Shown: one piece after another, positions 40,644 to 50,620 of the stretch
Layout of the letters: every line of letters starts with the position of its first letter
Position numbering within the stretch: the first letter of the stretch is position 1
Source: Candidatus Bathyarchaeota archaeon
GTDB lineage: Archaea; Thermoproteota; Bathyarchaeia; Bathyarchaeales; Bathycorpusculaceae
DNA length: 64,000 nucleotides
Direction of reading: 5' to 3'
NCBI GenBank assembly: GCA_026014585.1
Contig: JAOZIA010000024.1
Coordinates: 62,001-126,000 of the forward strand
Made by a program: the position numbers and the translations under genes
The notes under the pieces: generated by a model
What the model was told of the DNA's origin: nothing
The model's database searches: none
The model's input: the letters and a program-made list of their open reading frames with translations, nothing else

Positions 40644-42257
40644 GTGGCTTCACCCTTAGGCGTAAAAATTGTGCTCACCGCGTCAGCTACAGAAATGAGC
40701 GACTTTTTCAATAATCCATTCATTGCCTTTTCAGGAGGATTCGGCAAAGGACCCATCCCCCTAGGCTTTGTACGAAAAACCCTTTACCCACCAGTAGAAC
40801 GCAGAACAAACGGCAGAGCCGTATATGCACCCTACGGGCTACGAAAAGTTGAAGCAATGCTTCTAGAAGCAGGCTTTACCGAAAACGAGGTTGCTGTGGT
40901 TCACCCCGAAGACCTTGAAGCTTTTGTAGGACCAGAAACCAAAGTCCTCGGCATATCCTCCATGGACCCAACCGGCATGGGGTACGTAAGCAAAACCTAC
41001 TCAAACATTATCGGCGGTGGCGAACCCATGAACGCCATCGAATTCTACAAACTCGTTATGCATCCAGCCATCAAAAAGTACAAACCCACAATTATCGTAG
41101 GCGGATTTGGCGCATGGCAACTTGAACGCAAAGGAGTATCTGAAATCTACGGCGTAAACACGGTTATTTTAGGCGGCAAACCCCAACCCATAGTTGAAGC
41201 ATTCAAAAAAGCTGTCAACGGCGAAAAACTGTCCCATATAGTCAAAGCTGACGAATCCTTAGCTACTTGGAATTATAACGAAACCATGCCCAAAGTTAAG
41301 CATGCAGGTATTCATGGTGAAGTAGAAATCAGCAAAGGCTGCGGCAGAAACTGCCAATTCTGCACTCCAACAATGCAAAGCAAAATTGATGTACCCTTGG
41401 AGAAAATCATGGATGAAGTCGCTCTAACCGTTAATGAGGGAAGCGACCATGTTACATTAATCACTGAAGACCTGTTTTTGTATGGCACTCACGACAAAAC
41501 GTTTGTACCAAACAGGGAAGCCGTGGTTGAGCTTGCAAGAAGCGTCGCCAATTATCCTGGCGTGAACAGCATTCAAGTTTCTCACATGTCACTGGCACCT
41601 GTTGTCAAGGACCCCGTGATGGTTAAAGAAATTGCTGAAGCGTGGATAGATAAAAGCTGGTTTAGCCTAAATAAAAAGAATATTATTACTGCGGAAACAG
41701 GTATCGAAACGGGTAGTCCACGCCTCATGGAGAAGTACATGGCGGGTAAAATGTTGCCGTATAAGCCTTCACAGTGGCAGGAAGTGGTCACAGAGGCGTG
41801 TGGTATTCTAAACGATAACGATTGGTACCCCTTGGCAACTCTAATTATTGGTTTGCCTGATGAAAAAGAAGAAGATATGCTCCAGACACTTGAACTCATG
41901 GATAAACTCAAAGGTTACAACGCCTTCTACGTGCCCCTCTTCTTTGTTCCACTAGAAAACTGTGTTCTAATGAATAAGAAAGGTGCAGGCATGGACTCCC
42001 TTAGTAAAGCCCGCTGGGACTTCTTTATCAAATGCTGGGAATACAACATTAAAATCTGGAAACCAACCTTCTTAGAAAACCGCATCAAAAACCCCGCTAT
42101 CTACAAAGCCGTTGACCAAGCATTGATTCCAGCGTTTGGAAAAGTTATGGGATTATACTATGGCAGGACCCGTGGCGAACAACTAAAACAGGCATTCTGG
42201 ACGCTTAGCGCACCAACTGGCGTGCTGATGCAAAAAGAGAAAGAAAATAAAATTTAA
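40644..42257 (+). CDS. B12-binding/radical SAM protein
   Basis: At 537 residues, starting at GTG with GGAAGAGAG upstream. The N-terminal 200 residues look like a B12-binding Rossmann-type domain (VLGISSMDPTGMGY, IIVGGFGAWQL). The radical SAM motif is CGRNCQFC (CxxxCxxC) at about residue 238, followed by DHVTLITEDLFLYG. It ends with a helical region. It is a methylthiotransferase- or methyltransferase-like radical enzyme; the substrate is not known. A TATA candidate (TTTTTAAAAGG) lies at about 40592. Confidence 0.88.
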   Translation: MASPLGVKIVLTASATEMSDFFNNPFIAFSGGFGKGPIPLGFVRKTLYPPVERRTNGRAVYAPYGLRKVEAMLLEAGFTENEVAVVHPEDLEAFVGPETKVLGISSMDPTGMGYVSKTYSNIIGGGEPMNAIEFYKLVMHPAIKKYKPTIIVGGFGAWQLERKGVSEIYGVNTVILGGKPQPIVEAFKKAVNGEKLSHIVKADESLATWNYNETMPKVKHAGIHGEVEISKGCGRNCQFCTPTMQSKIDVPLEKIMDEVALTVNEGSDHVTLITEDLFLYGTHDKTFVPNREAVVELARSVANYPGVNSIQVSHMSLAPVVKDPVMVKEIAEAWIDKSWFSLNKKNIITAETGIETGSPRLMEKYMAGKMLPYKPSQWQEVVTEACGILNDNDWYPLATLIIGLPDEKEEDMLQTLELMDKLKGYNAFYVPLFFVPLENCVLMNKKGAGMDSLSKARWDFFIKCWEYNIKIWKPTFLENRIKNPAIYKAVDQALIPAFGKVMGLYYGRTRGEQLKQAFWTLSAPTGVLMQKEKENKI

Positions 42258-43219
42258 ACGGACGTAGCAGCGGATTCTTCTTCGCTGACTCCCACATTTT
42301 CCCCAATAAACTCTTCCAGCGGTGTCTCTGGCAAAAGCTCAGGCTCAATATCGCGAATACCCTCCTGTTGGGATTCAGCTACGGGCATTTTAAGGATTTT
42401 TCGGGCGTGCGTAATGTAACCAGTGTGCCCAGTCATCATGGTGTTGGGGCGGGTTTTGCCACGTTCAACCTGCATAGTACGCATCAAGCATTCCACAGTT
42501 TCTATAAACACAAAATTGTTCTCACGCATAGCCTCCGTGGTTTTCACAACTTGGTCAATGGTTGGACTAAAACTCACAAGCGTACCAGACGGCTTGAGCG
42601 CTTCATAAGCGTGAGGAACAACCAGCCATGGAACCGCCAAATCCAAAACCACCGCGTCCACATCCCGCTCCTCAATACCTGTAGCCACAATGTCGCCTTG
42701 CTTGAACTCTACACGGTCAGCAAGTTTGGAGCGCTGAAGGTTTTTAATCGCGTTTTTCTGAAACTCTGGACGCAACTCATACGTAGTAACTTGCCCAGTT
42801 TCCCCAACATAATGAGCCAACGCCGTAGTTAGAGAACCAGTTCCTGTGCCTGACTCTACAACGCGGCTACCTGGTCCAATCCCGCTAAACATGACGATAA
42901 GTGCAGCGTCTTTGGGGTAGATGATTTGGGTGTTGCGGCTGGATTTCATGATGTAATCTGTGAGTTGAGGATCCAGCGTGGTGAATGTGATGCCTAGGCT
43001 GCTTTTTAGTGGTTCCCCGTAGGGTTTGCCGATGAGCTCAGACAGTTTTATGTAGCCTTTGTGGGTGTGGAAGGTTTCGCCGGATTTCACTTTTATCATG
43101 TAGGTTCTTCGGGCGTCAAGGTAAACTAGCACGTTGTCGCCTTCGGAGATGGTCCTGGTCAAATCTTGTTCCTCTTGAAGGTGAAAATAGCGATAGTGCC
43201 ATTTAAGCTTTGAAAACAA
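42254..43219 (-). CDS. trmI: tRNA (adenine58-N1)-methyltransferase TrmI
   Basis: The 321-residue protein has an N-terminal small beta domain (DNVLVYLDARRTYMIKVKSG), the SAM motif VVESGTGTGSLTTALAHYVG, an acidic-loop motif with YELRPEFQKNA, and the catalytic VVLDLAVPWLV. It methylates A58 (and in archaea A57) in the T loop of tRNAs. A roughly 40-residue acidic C-terminal extension (DIEPELLPETPLEEFIGENV) goes beyond the usual end. The gene is convergent with the radical SAM gene, overlapping by four bases. Confidence 0.94.
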   Translation of the reverse strand: MFSKLKWHYRYFHLQEEQDLTRTISEGDNVLVYLDARRTYMIKVKSGETFHTHKGYIKLSELIGKPYGEPLKSSLGITFTTLDPQLTDYIMKSSRNTQIIYPKDAALIVMFSGIGPGSRVVESGTGTGSLTTALAHYVGETGQVTTYELRPEFQKNAIKNLQRSKLADRVEFKQGDIVATGIEERDVDAVVLDLAVPWLVVPHAYEALKPSGTLVSFSPTIDQVVKTTEAMRENNFVFIETVECLMRTMQVERGKTRPNTMMTGHTGYITHARKILKMPVAESQQEGIRDIEPELLPETPLEEFIGENVGVSEEESAATSV

Positions 43220-43257
43220 ACAGCCCGTTTTACCCCCTATTATACCCGCTCAGCAGT

Positions 43258-43395
43258 CTATTGGAGCCTAATAGCCAACCCTTGCAGAAACGATAGGGAG
43301 AGGTCAAGGCTCTATTTGGAGCCTATTAGAAATACAATGCAGAAACTATAGAGGGGAGGTCGGTATGGCTGATTTTCCAACCAAAAACTGGATTC
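43258..43395 (+). repeat. tandem pair of dispersed repeats R6 and R7
   Basis: R6 (43259-43309) reads TATTGGAGCCTAATAGCCAA, then CCCTTGCAGAAACGATAGGG; R7 (from 43313) reads TATTTGGAGCCTATTAGAAA, then TACAATGCAGAAACTATAGA and GGGGAGGTCGG. The GGAGCC units are 55 bases apart. R6 is of the R1/R8 subfamily and R7 of the R4/R5 subfamily. After R7 an SD-like GGGGAGG precedes a 40-codon frame (ATG 43364, MADFPTKNWILKISDRLP, ending 43486) that overlaps the next gene on the other strand. Confidence 0.75.
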
Positions 43396-43440
43396 TTAAA
43401 ATAAGTGATAGACTACCAAAGCAACAAACAAAAAAAGCTG

Positions 43441-44001
43441 CTATGGTTCTATGGAGTATTTTATGGAAAGAGCCTTTAGCAGTTTGACCCTTAATTGCTC
43501 GCCCTTTAAGCCTGCAAACCTGATTTTTTCAAGCTCCTCAGCCAACTCAGCATCTTTTACCACGTCTCGTAGCCAATTTTCAAAATCTTGGCGGTTCAAA
43601 TGAAACTCGAGGGATTCAGCGTTGACTTGCTGGATATTATTGTGGAATTCGATTATGGTTTGGGCGCTAAATCCTGTGGGTTGACTAAGGCTGTTGTAGA
43701 AAACAAAAATGTTTTCGTCTGGAACTGGAAGATGTGCTTTTAGAGCATTTTTTCCTTTTTCGGTTACGCCGTATCCATGACCAACTCTAGCCATAAAACC
43801 TTCATCGGCTAATGCTTGCACTTCAGCAATGGTTTGGTTTGGCGTCAAGTTCACGGTTTCTGATAGCACATGCAAATCCATTTTGCTTGTTGCTTGGGTC
43901 ATGGTTTTTAAAATTTTGAATTGTTCCTCTTTCACGGCACTCACCTTAGAATTTCCAAGAAGTATTATTGCTTTCCCGTTTAAGTGTTTTACTAGCATCA
44001 A
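43441..44001 (-). CDS. winged-helix regulator with DUF5752-like C-terminal domain
   Basis: The 186-residue protein has an N-terminal HTH (EEQFKILKTMTQATSKMDLH, SETVNLTPNQTIAEVQALAD with a wing), then a helical domain beginning IFVFYNSLSQPTGFSAQTII and ending GEQLRVKLLKAL. The C-terminal half resembles the DUF5752 fold seen in archaeal regulators and trehalose enzymes. It diverges from cutA across about 40 bases. Confidence 0.75.
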   Translation of the reverse strand: MMLVKHLNGKAIILLGNSKVSAVKEEQFKILKTMTQATSKMDLHVLSETVNLTPNQTIAEVQALADEGFMARVGHGYGVTEKGKNALKAHLPVPDENIFVFYNSLSQPTGFSAQTIIEFHNNIQQVNAESLEFHLNRQDFENWLRDVVKDAELAEELEKIRFAGLKGEQLRVKLLKALSIKYSIEP

Positions 44002-44044
44002 ACTGTAAAAGCAACCTTAAAAACATGCTAAAACCACAATAAAC

Positions 44045-44401
44045 TTGGCGAAACCTATGGACAAAGCAGTTATCATTCTAACAACTACCCAAAACAAGAC
44101 AGAAGCAGAAAAAATCGCAAACACGCTTCTTGAGCAACGCCTGATTGCCTGTGCAAACATCACCGCGGTTAGTAGTCGTTACTGGTGGAATCAAAAAATT
44201 GAGTGTTCAGAGGAGTGTTTGGTGATTATGAAGTCACGTCAGGAACTTTTTGAGAGAGTAGTTGAGCAGGTTAAGTTGTTGCATAGTTATGAGGTGCCTG
44301 AGGTGTTGGCGTTGCCTGTTTTGGCGGGTTCTGCGGATTATTTGGCGTGGATATTTGATACACTAAGCAGTAATGTACGCTTTTGTACAGATAAGCCTTA
44401 A
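44045..44401 (+). CDS. cutA: CutA1-family divalent-ion tolerance protein
   Basis: The protein (118 residues from TTG, 114 from ATG 44057) has the CutA trimer core: IILTTTQNKTEAEKIANTLL, ACANITAVSSRYWWNQKIEC and LHSYEVPEVLALPVLAGSAD. CutA1 proteins bind divalent metals and are nearly universal; exact role uncertain. Its 3' end carries two of the TGTAC motifs thought to regulate the downstream trp operon. Confidence 0.93.
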   Translation: MAKPMDKAVIILTTTQNKTEAEKIANTLLEQRLIACANITAVSSRYWWNQKIECSEECLVIMKSRQELFERVVEQVKLLHSYEVPEVLALPVLAGSADYLAWIFDTLSSNVRFCTDKP

Positions 44402-44411
44402 ATAGTGTACT
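44374..44411 (+). promoter_or_regulatory. trp promoter with TGTAC operator motifs
   Basis: A TATA-like CCTTAAATAG (44396-44405) lies about 45-60 bases before trpEG and is flanked by TGTACG (44374-44379), TGTACA (44384-44389) and TGTACT (44406-44411). TGTACA is the recognition core of the TrpY repressor that represses trp operons in Methanothermobacter. Three copies closely placed around the TATA element suggest tryptophan-dependent repression. No TrpY gene is seen in this window. Confidence 0.65.
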
Positions 44412-44456
44412 GTCGTATGTTTGCAAACTAGAGGAAAACACAATGAGGGATCACCT

Positions 44457-46453
44457 TTGGCGCAAACAAAAAAATACCAACCCAACCAGTTCCAGCTAAC
44501 ACTCCAAAAATCATAAAAATTAACCTTAAAAAACCGCCAACTGAAATTTTCACCCAAATCCAAAAACACACCCACACAGCATACCTTCTCGAATCCATCC
44601 AAGGACCACAAAAAATCGCCCAATACTCATTTATCGGCTTTAACCCTCACCTAACCATCACAGCAAAAAACGGGCAAGCCACCACCACAAACCACAAAAC
44701 CAAAAAAACCACTCAACAAAAAACCCAAAACCCCCTAAAAATCTTGCAAAAACACCTCAAAACCCACCAAACCCCAAGCAGGGACTTCCGTTTTATTGGT
44801 GGAGCGGTTGGCTACATTTCTTATGATATGATTAGGTATTTTGAGAATTTACCTAAAAATTCTAAGGCTGCTGATTTTGGTTTTCCTGATTTAGAGATGG
44901 GAATTTTTGATGATGGATTAGTGTTTGACCACATCCAAAACCAAACCTTCTACTATTACTATGACGAAAACAGGCTCAGCGAAGTTGAAACACTCCTCAA
45001 AAAAACCTCCAACATTGAACCCCTCACATTTACCGAACCCAAAGTTAACCAGTCAAAAGAGCATTTTGAGCAAGCCGTAGAAAAAGCCAAAGAATACATC
45101 TCACGCGGCGACATTTTCCAAGTGGTTCTCTCCAAGCAGTTCCAGTTCCAACTAAAAGGTGACCTAACCGCGTTTTACCAAGCCCTCCGAGGCATCAACC
45201 CTTCACCCTACATGTACCACCTCAAATTCGGCGAGCGCCAAATCGTAGGTTCCAGCCCCGAAATGCTCATCCGCGTAGACAACCGCAACGTGGAAACCTT
45301 CCCAATCGCAGGCACCCGACCCATCGACCAAACACCCAAAGAAACAGAGCGATTAGCTGAGGAGTTACTTGCTGACCCCAAAGAATGTGCTGAGCATGTG
45401 ATGCTGGTGGATTTAGCGCGAAACGATTTAGGTAGAATCAGCAAGTTTGGAAGCATAACTGTGCCTGAGTTCATGAAGGTTCACCAGTACAGCCATGTGC
45501 AGCATATTGTTTCTCAAGTAGTTGGCGAGTTACAGGATAATTTAGAAAGCTTTGACGCCCTGCAAGCGGTGTTTCCTGCAGGAACCGTGTCTGGAGCACC
45601 CAAAGTCCGAGCCATGCAAATCATCGACGAACTTGAACCATGTAGCCGTGGACCATACGCTGGTGCAGTTGGCTACTTCTCCTACAACGGCAACGCAGAC
45701 TTTGCCATTTCAATCCGAACACTCTTTGCTAAGGGTGAACACGCGTATGTTCAAGCTGGAGCAGGGATTGTGGCGGATTCAGTGCCGCAGATGGAATGGT
45801 TAGAAACCGAGCATAAAGCACAGGCACTGCTAAAAGCCTTGCCACTTGCGGCTGAAAAAAGAAAACTCAAAGTCCTAATAATCGACAACTATGACTCCTT
45901 TGTCTACAACTTGGTGCAATATATTGGCGAGTTAGGCGCAGAAACCATAGTGTACCGAAACGACCAAATCAACATTGAACAGTTAACCAAACTGCAACCC
46001 GACCGCATCGTAATTTCTCCTGGACCAGGAAACCCCGAAGACACCCGCTACTTTGGCGTTTGCACCCAAATCTTACAGGGCATGAGCAAAAAAATTCCCA
46101 CATTAGGCGTCTGTCTTGGACATCAGGGCATAATTCACGCTTATGGTGGCAAAATCATCTCCGCAAAAAAGCTCATGCACGGTAAAACCTGCCAAATTAA
46201 GCATGACCAAAAAGGCATATTCACCAATGTAACCAACCCATTTACTGCGACAAGGTATCATTCACTTGCGGGTGAACGATGCACCATTCCAGACTGTATC
46301 CAAATCACTGCAGAAGCAGTTGATGATGGCGAAATCATGGGCGTGCGGCATCGAGAGTACCCGATTTATGGTGTGCAGTTTCATCCTGAATCCATCCTTT
46401 GTCCAGGCGGGAAACAGATAATCAAAAACTTCTTAGAAGGTAAACTGCCATGA
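44457..46453 (+). CDS. trpEG: anthranilate synthase, fused TrpE-TrpG; start needs one extra base
   Basis: The continuous frame (44474-46453) encodes TrpE (LLES motif region [17 protein letters not shown], catalytic core [15 protein letters not shown]) fused by a short linker (AEKRKLK) to a glutaminase TrpG ([19 protein letters not shown] with the catalytic Cys, FHPESIL with His and Glu). It makes anthranilate from chorismate and glutamine. The frame has no start codon before TTG 44744, which would cut off conserved N-terminus. A TTG at 44457 (SD GAGGGA) is offset by one; the frames meet at seven A's (44468-44474), so A8 or a -1 slip would give [12 protein letters not shown]. Fusion of both subunits in this order is uncommon. 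Confidence 0.88.
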
Positions 46454-47502
46454 TTCGGGAAGGCATTCAAAAACTCGTCAACGGCTCAGACCTAAGTCCT
46501 ATTGAAGCCCACCAGATAATGAATGAGGTTATGACAGGTAAAGCCACAAACGCACAAACCGCTGCTTTCATTACTGCACTACGAATCAAAGGCGAATCAG
46601 TAGAGGAAATCACCACTTTTGCATCTGTTATGAAAGAAAACTGCATAAAAATTCATCCCAAAGTGCAGGGACGCTTAGTTGACACATGCGGAACTGGCGG
46701 CGACAAAATCAGAACCTTCAACGTCAGCACCATAACAGCATTTGTGATTGCAGGCGCGGGAATCCCAGTGGCTAAACATGGCAACAGGGCAGTATCCAGC
46801 AATAGTGGAAGCGCAGATGTGCTGGAAAAGCTTGGATTAAACCTCAACATGACCCCGCAGGTAGTGGAACATGCTATTGAAACTGTAGGTGTAGGTTTTA
46901 TGTTTGCTCCAATTTTTCATCCAGCCATGAAGTACGCTGCTGAACCCCGACGGGAAATCGGCATCCGAACAATCTTTAACATGCTGGGACCATTAACTAA
47001 TCCTGCAAGCGCCAACGCGCAACTAATGGGTGTTTATGACCCAAAAATGGTTTCCCAAATCGCAACCGCACTTGGCAAGTTGGGAATGCAAGAAGCTATG
47101 GTTGTGCATGGACTTAGCGGGTTGGAGGAGATTTCAACTGTTGGAGCAACCAGCATTGCGCACCTAAAAGATGGACAGGTCGTGGAAAAAATTGTTTCAG
47201 CCAGCACCTTTGGAGTAAAAAAAGCCAAAGTAACTGACCTACAACTATCAAATCCAGAGGACAACACCAAAATAATCCACCAAATCCTAACGGGCACCCT
47301 CAAAGATGCAAAGGCAGACTTTGTTTTAGTCAACAGTGCCGCTGGAATAGTTATTGGCGGATTAGCAGAGACATTCACAGAAGGCATTGAACTCGCTCGA
47401 GAATCCATCCAGAGTGGAGCGGCATACGCCAAACTGGAAGGGCTGGTTAAGGCGTCGGGTGGCGATTTGGGCAAACTTGAGGAGCTGAAGTCTGATGAGT
47501 GA
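46450..47502 (+). CDS. trpD: anthranilate phosphoribosyltransferase
   Basis: The 350-residue enzyme has the glycine-rich VDTCGTGGDKIRTFNVST and KHGNRAVSSNSGSADVLEKLG motifs, plus NMLGPLTNPA. It transfers the phosphoribosyl group of PRPP to anthranilate. Its ATG overlaps the trpEG stop (ATGA), indicating coupled translation. Length is typical. Confidence 0.96.
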   Translation: MIREGIQKLVNGSDLSPIEAHQIMNEVMTGKATNAQTAAFITALRIKGESVEEITTFASVMKENCIKIHPKVQGRLVDTCGTGGDKIRTFNVSTITAFVIAGAGIPVAKHGNRAVSSNSGSADVLEKLGLNLNMTPQVVEHAIETVGVGFMFAPIFHPAMKYAAEPRREIGIRTIFNMLGPLTNPASANAQLMGVYDPKMVSQIATALGKLGMQEAMVVHGLSGLEEISTVGATSIAHLKDGQVVEKIVSASTFGVKKAKVTDLQLSNPEDNTKIIHQILTGTLKDAKADFVLVNSAAGIVIGGLAETFTEGIELARESIQSGAAYAKLEGLVKASGGDLGKLEELKSDE

Positions 47503-48268
47503 TTTCATGGACACTTTGGCGTTGGATGCCAAAAAAACAGTTACAAGCGGGTACTACCAAACCGCTCTGACGGCACAACAAAAACCCCTCAGCCTAAAAC
47601 AAGCAATCCAGCAATGTAGCGGCAACGCTGTTATCACCGAAATTAAATCAGCATCCCCCTCACTTGGAACTATCAGAACAGAAATTAATCCCAAAGAAGT
47701 TGCGAAAACAATGCAACAAGCTGGTGCGGTGGGCATTTCAGTTTTAACTGAACCCAAACACTTCAATGGCTCCCTAAACACGCTCCTCCAAGCCAGAGAA
47801 GCCGCAAATTTGCCAATACTCATGAAAGACATAATCATTAGTCCCGTTCAGCTGGAAACAGCAGTAAAAATAGGCGCGAATGCGGCTCTTTTGATTATGG
47901 GAGTCTTTGAAAGGGGTTATGGAGAAAAAACGCTGGAGAATATGATAGCGTTGGCTCATGAGTTGGGTTTGGAGGTTTTGCTGGAAGCTCACAACCAAGA
48001 AGAGTTCAATCGCGCAGTAAAAACCGAGGCAGACTTAGTGGGTATAAACAATCGAGACCTTTCCACCTTAAAAATTGACTTAACCACTACTCAGCAAATC
48101 CTAAAAAAAGGCAAATATTACAAAACAGTTGTAAGCGAGAGCGGCATAAAAACCCCTGCTGACTTGCAGTTCATCCGTAGCTGCGGCGCGGATGCGTTCC
48201 TGATTGGCTCCAGCATCATGTTAACAGAAGATATTGAATCGAAAATTAGGGAGTTTGTAGAAGCATGA
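47495..48268 (+). CDS. trpC: indole-3-glycerol-phosphate synthase
   Basis: A (beta/alpha)8 enzyme with 257 residues: the catalytic Lys of [10 protein letters not shown], the [10 protein letters not shown] region, [21 protein letters not shown] and VSESGI. It forms indole-glycerol-phosphate by ring closure of CdRP. It overlaps trpD by eight bases. The trpF gene, whose product supplies its substrate, is missing here. Confidence 0.95.
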   Translation: MSDFMDTLALDAKKTVTSGYYQTALTAQQKPLSLKQAIQQCSGNAVITEIKSASPSLGTIRTEINPKEVAKTMQQAGAVGISVLTEPKHFNGSLNTLLQAREAANLPILMKDIIISPVQLETAVKIGANAALLIMGVFERGYGEKTLENMIALAHELGLEVLLEAHNQEEFNRAVKTEADLVGINNRDLSTLKIDLTTTQQILKKGKYYKTVVSESGIKTPADLQFIRSCGADAFLIGSSIMLTEDIESKIREFVEA

Positions 48269-49461
48269 ACCTAAGTAATTACCCCATAGATGGGAAATAT
48301 GGCAAATATGGTGGACGTTTTGTTCCAGAAATCCTAATGGAAGCTATCAACCAGCTTGAAGAAGCCTACGAAACAGCAAAAAAAGACCCCACCTTCCAAA
48401 AAGAACTCGACTACTACCTTGCAGAGTTTGTCGGACGACCCACACCCATATACTACGCTAAAAACCTAACCGAAAAACTTGGAGGCGCCAAAATCTACCT
48501 CAAACGCGAAGACCTCGCACACGGTGGCGCACACAAAATCAACAACACCCTTGGACAGTCACTGCTGGCTAAACGCATGGGCAAAACCCGAGTGATAGCC
48601 GAAACAGGTGCGGGACAACACGGAGTCGCCACAGCAATAGCCTGTGCTGCATTAGGATTAAAAGCAGAAGTGTTTATGGGCACTGAAGACTGCGAACGCC
48701 AACGCCTAAACGTTTTCCGCATGAAACTCCTCAACGCACAGGTTCACCCTGTTGATTCAGGCACTAAAACCCTCAAAGATAGCATCAATGAGGCTTTCCG
48801 TGATTGGGTAACCAACCTGCAGTCCACCTATTACCTTATTGGCTCAACCATGGGACCCCATCCATACCCCATGATGGTACGCGATTTCCAAAGCGTTATT
48901 GGTAAAGAAATTAAGCAGCAGTTCAAACAGAAAACAGGAGGCTTACCTGATGCCTTAGTGGCTTGCGTTGGGGGTGGAAGCAACGCTTTGGGCACTTTTT
49001 ATCCCTTTGAAGACGACCCAGAAGTGGCGCTATATGGGGTTGAAGCAGCAGGCGAAGGCGTAGAATCAGGCAAACACTCAGCCACTTTAGCCGCAGGCAG
49101 CGAAGGCATACTTCACGGCATGTACACATACGTACTCCAAGACGAGTATGGACAAATCAGCCCCACACATAGCATTTCAGCAGGCTTAGATTACCCTGGC
49201 GTTGGACCAGAGCATTCATTTCTAAAAATTTCCAAACGCGCCAACTACACCTACGCAACCGATAAGGAAACCGTGAATGCGTTTTTGACGCTTTGCAAGC
49301 TGGAGGGTATTTTGCCAGCGTTGGAATCCTCACATGCCGTCGCGTATGCGATGAAGCTTGCTCCACAGATGAAGCCTGACCAATCTATCGTGGTAAATCT
49401 CTCGGGCAGAGGCGATAAGGACGTGGAAACAATAGCAAAATACACAGGTGAACAAATATGA
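48265..49461 (+). CDS. trpB: tryptophan synthase beta chain (TrpB1 type)
   Basis: The 398-residue protein has [17 protein letters not shown], the PLP Lys in [16 protein letters not shown], the phosphate loop [12 protein letters not shown] and the catalytic-region [12 protein letters not shown]. This is the TrpB1 class that pairs with TrpA. It joins indole to serine. It overlaps trpC (ATGA) and trpA (ATGA). Confidence 0.97.
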   Translation: MNLSNYPIDGKYGKYGGRFVPEILMEAINQLEEAYETAKKDPTFQKELDYYLAEFVGRPTPIYYAKNLTEKLGGAKIYLKREDLAHGGAHKINNTLGQSLLAKRMGKTRVIAETGAGQHGVATAIACAALGLKAEVFMGTEDCERQRLNVFRMKLLNAQVHPVDSGTKTLKDSINEAFRDWVTNLQSTYYLIGSTMGPHPYPMMVRDFQSVIGKEIKQQFKQKTGGLPDALVACVGGGSNALGTFYPFEDDPEVALYGVEAAGEGVESGKHSATLAAGSEGILHGMYTYVLQDEYGQISPTHSISAGLDYPGVGPEHSFLKISKRANYTYATDKETVNAFLTLCKLEGILPALESSHAVAYAMKLAPQMKPDQSIVVNLSGRGDKDVETIAKYTGEQI

Positions 49462-50273
49462 ACGCCATAAAAGCAGTCTTCCAAAAAGCCAAAACCCAAA
49501 ACAGCGGCGTTTTAATCGGCTACATAATGGCAGGCGACCCCACCCCAGAAGCGACCCCTAAAATCGCTGACGCCTTAATTGCGGGTGGAGTAGACATTTT
49601 AGAACTTGGACTACCTTTTTCTGACCCGATAGCAGATGGACCCACCATTCAGGCGGCAAGCGTGCGGGCACTAAATGCCGGAACAATACCGCCCAAGGTG
49701 CTGGAAATCGCCAAACAAATCAAAACCAAGCATGACGTGCCAGTTGTAATTATGACGTACTATAACCCCGTCTTCAAAATGGGGCTGGAAACTTTCTTTG
49801 CAAAAGCCAAAGAATACAGTGTTAACGGCGTGATTGTGCCTGATTTACCTGTTGAAGAAGCCTATGAATACAAACAAACCGCTGACAAATACGGTATTGA
49901 TACGATTTTTCTTGCCACTCCAGCCACAAATGAGCACCGCTTAGCCAAAATTGTTGATGCCTCAAGCGGCTTTCTCTATTTAGTCTCGCGATATGGGGTA
50001 ACAGGAGAAAAAACAAGCCTCGCAGACTCCACCGTGCAACTAATCCAGCGCGTTTCCACCGTGACCACGGGCAAGGTTGCCTTGGCAGTGGGCTTTGGCA
50101 TCTCCAAACCCGAACATGTAAAGCAAGTGATCAAGGCGGGTGCTGATGCAGCGATTGTGGGCAGTACGTTTGTGAATATCATCCAAAAGTACAATGCAGA
50201 CCCAGAAAATGCCCTAAAAGAACTTGAAAAAACCGCATACGGCTTAAAAGAGGCAACCAAAAAAGAGACTTAA
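49458..50273 (+). CDS. trpA: tryptophan synthase alpha chain
   Basis: A TIM-barrel protein of 271 residues with [20 protein letters not shown] (catalytic Glu and Asp), [11 protein letters not shown] and the phosphate site [11 protein letters not shown]. It splits indole-glycerol phosphate and channels indole to TrpB. It is the last gene of the trp operon. A T-rich stretch at about 50328-50347 may end the transcript. Confidence 0.97.
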   Translation: MNAIKAVFQKAKTQNSGVLIGYIMAGDPTPEATPKIADALIAGGVDILELGLPFSDPIADGPTIQAASVRALNAGTIPPKVLEIAKQIKTKHDVPVVIMTYYNPVFKMGLETFFAKAKEYSVNGVIVPDLPVEEAYEYKQTADKYGIDTIFLATPATNEHRLAKIVDASSGFLYLVSRYGVTGEKTSLADSTVQLIQRVSTVTTGKVALAVGFGISKPEHVKQVIKAGADAAIVGSTFVNIIQKYNADPENALKELEKTAYGLKEATKKET

Positions 50274-50620
50274 CGTAAGGTTCTCAGTTGAGCTATAAGG
50301 CTCCTGTTTCATTTCATCATTGCCCACGATTTCTTTTCTTGCTTTTTTCCAATCCGCCGAGCAACGCCCATAACTTGACTACTGCCCAATATATTTGTGG
50401 ATAACATCATCAATTTTCTGCTTATTTTGGTCGTTAGCTTCCACACTAGCTTCTTTTAAAACGGTTCCAAACCATTTCCAACAAGTCACAATAAACACCA
50501 CAAAAACTATGCAACGCTGTACCTATTTGCCTTTCGCTTCCCCAAAAAATGTCAAAACAAGCCCCAGTGATTTTCCGTAGTTCTGCGAAAGTTTTAAACT
50601 TACCCTTGTACCTTCTATGT
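50274..50620. other. intergenic stretch between trpA and SRP RNA
   Basis: I see no strong gene. A 36-44 codon minus-strand frame around 50385-50500 (VTCWKWFGTVLKEASVEAND) has a short hydrophobic start and is possible but unsupported. A T-rich run (50328-50347) may terminate trp. TTTTAAAC at 50592-50599 fits a TATA box about 25 bases before the SRP RNA 5' end. Confidence 0.4.

Noticed and set aside
44443-44499. trp leader peptide starting at ATG 44443
   Set aside because: The 18-residue frame has a single Trp and no terminator/antiterminator structure; archaeal trp operons are not known to use such attenuation. It overlaps the likely trpEG start instead.
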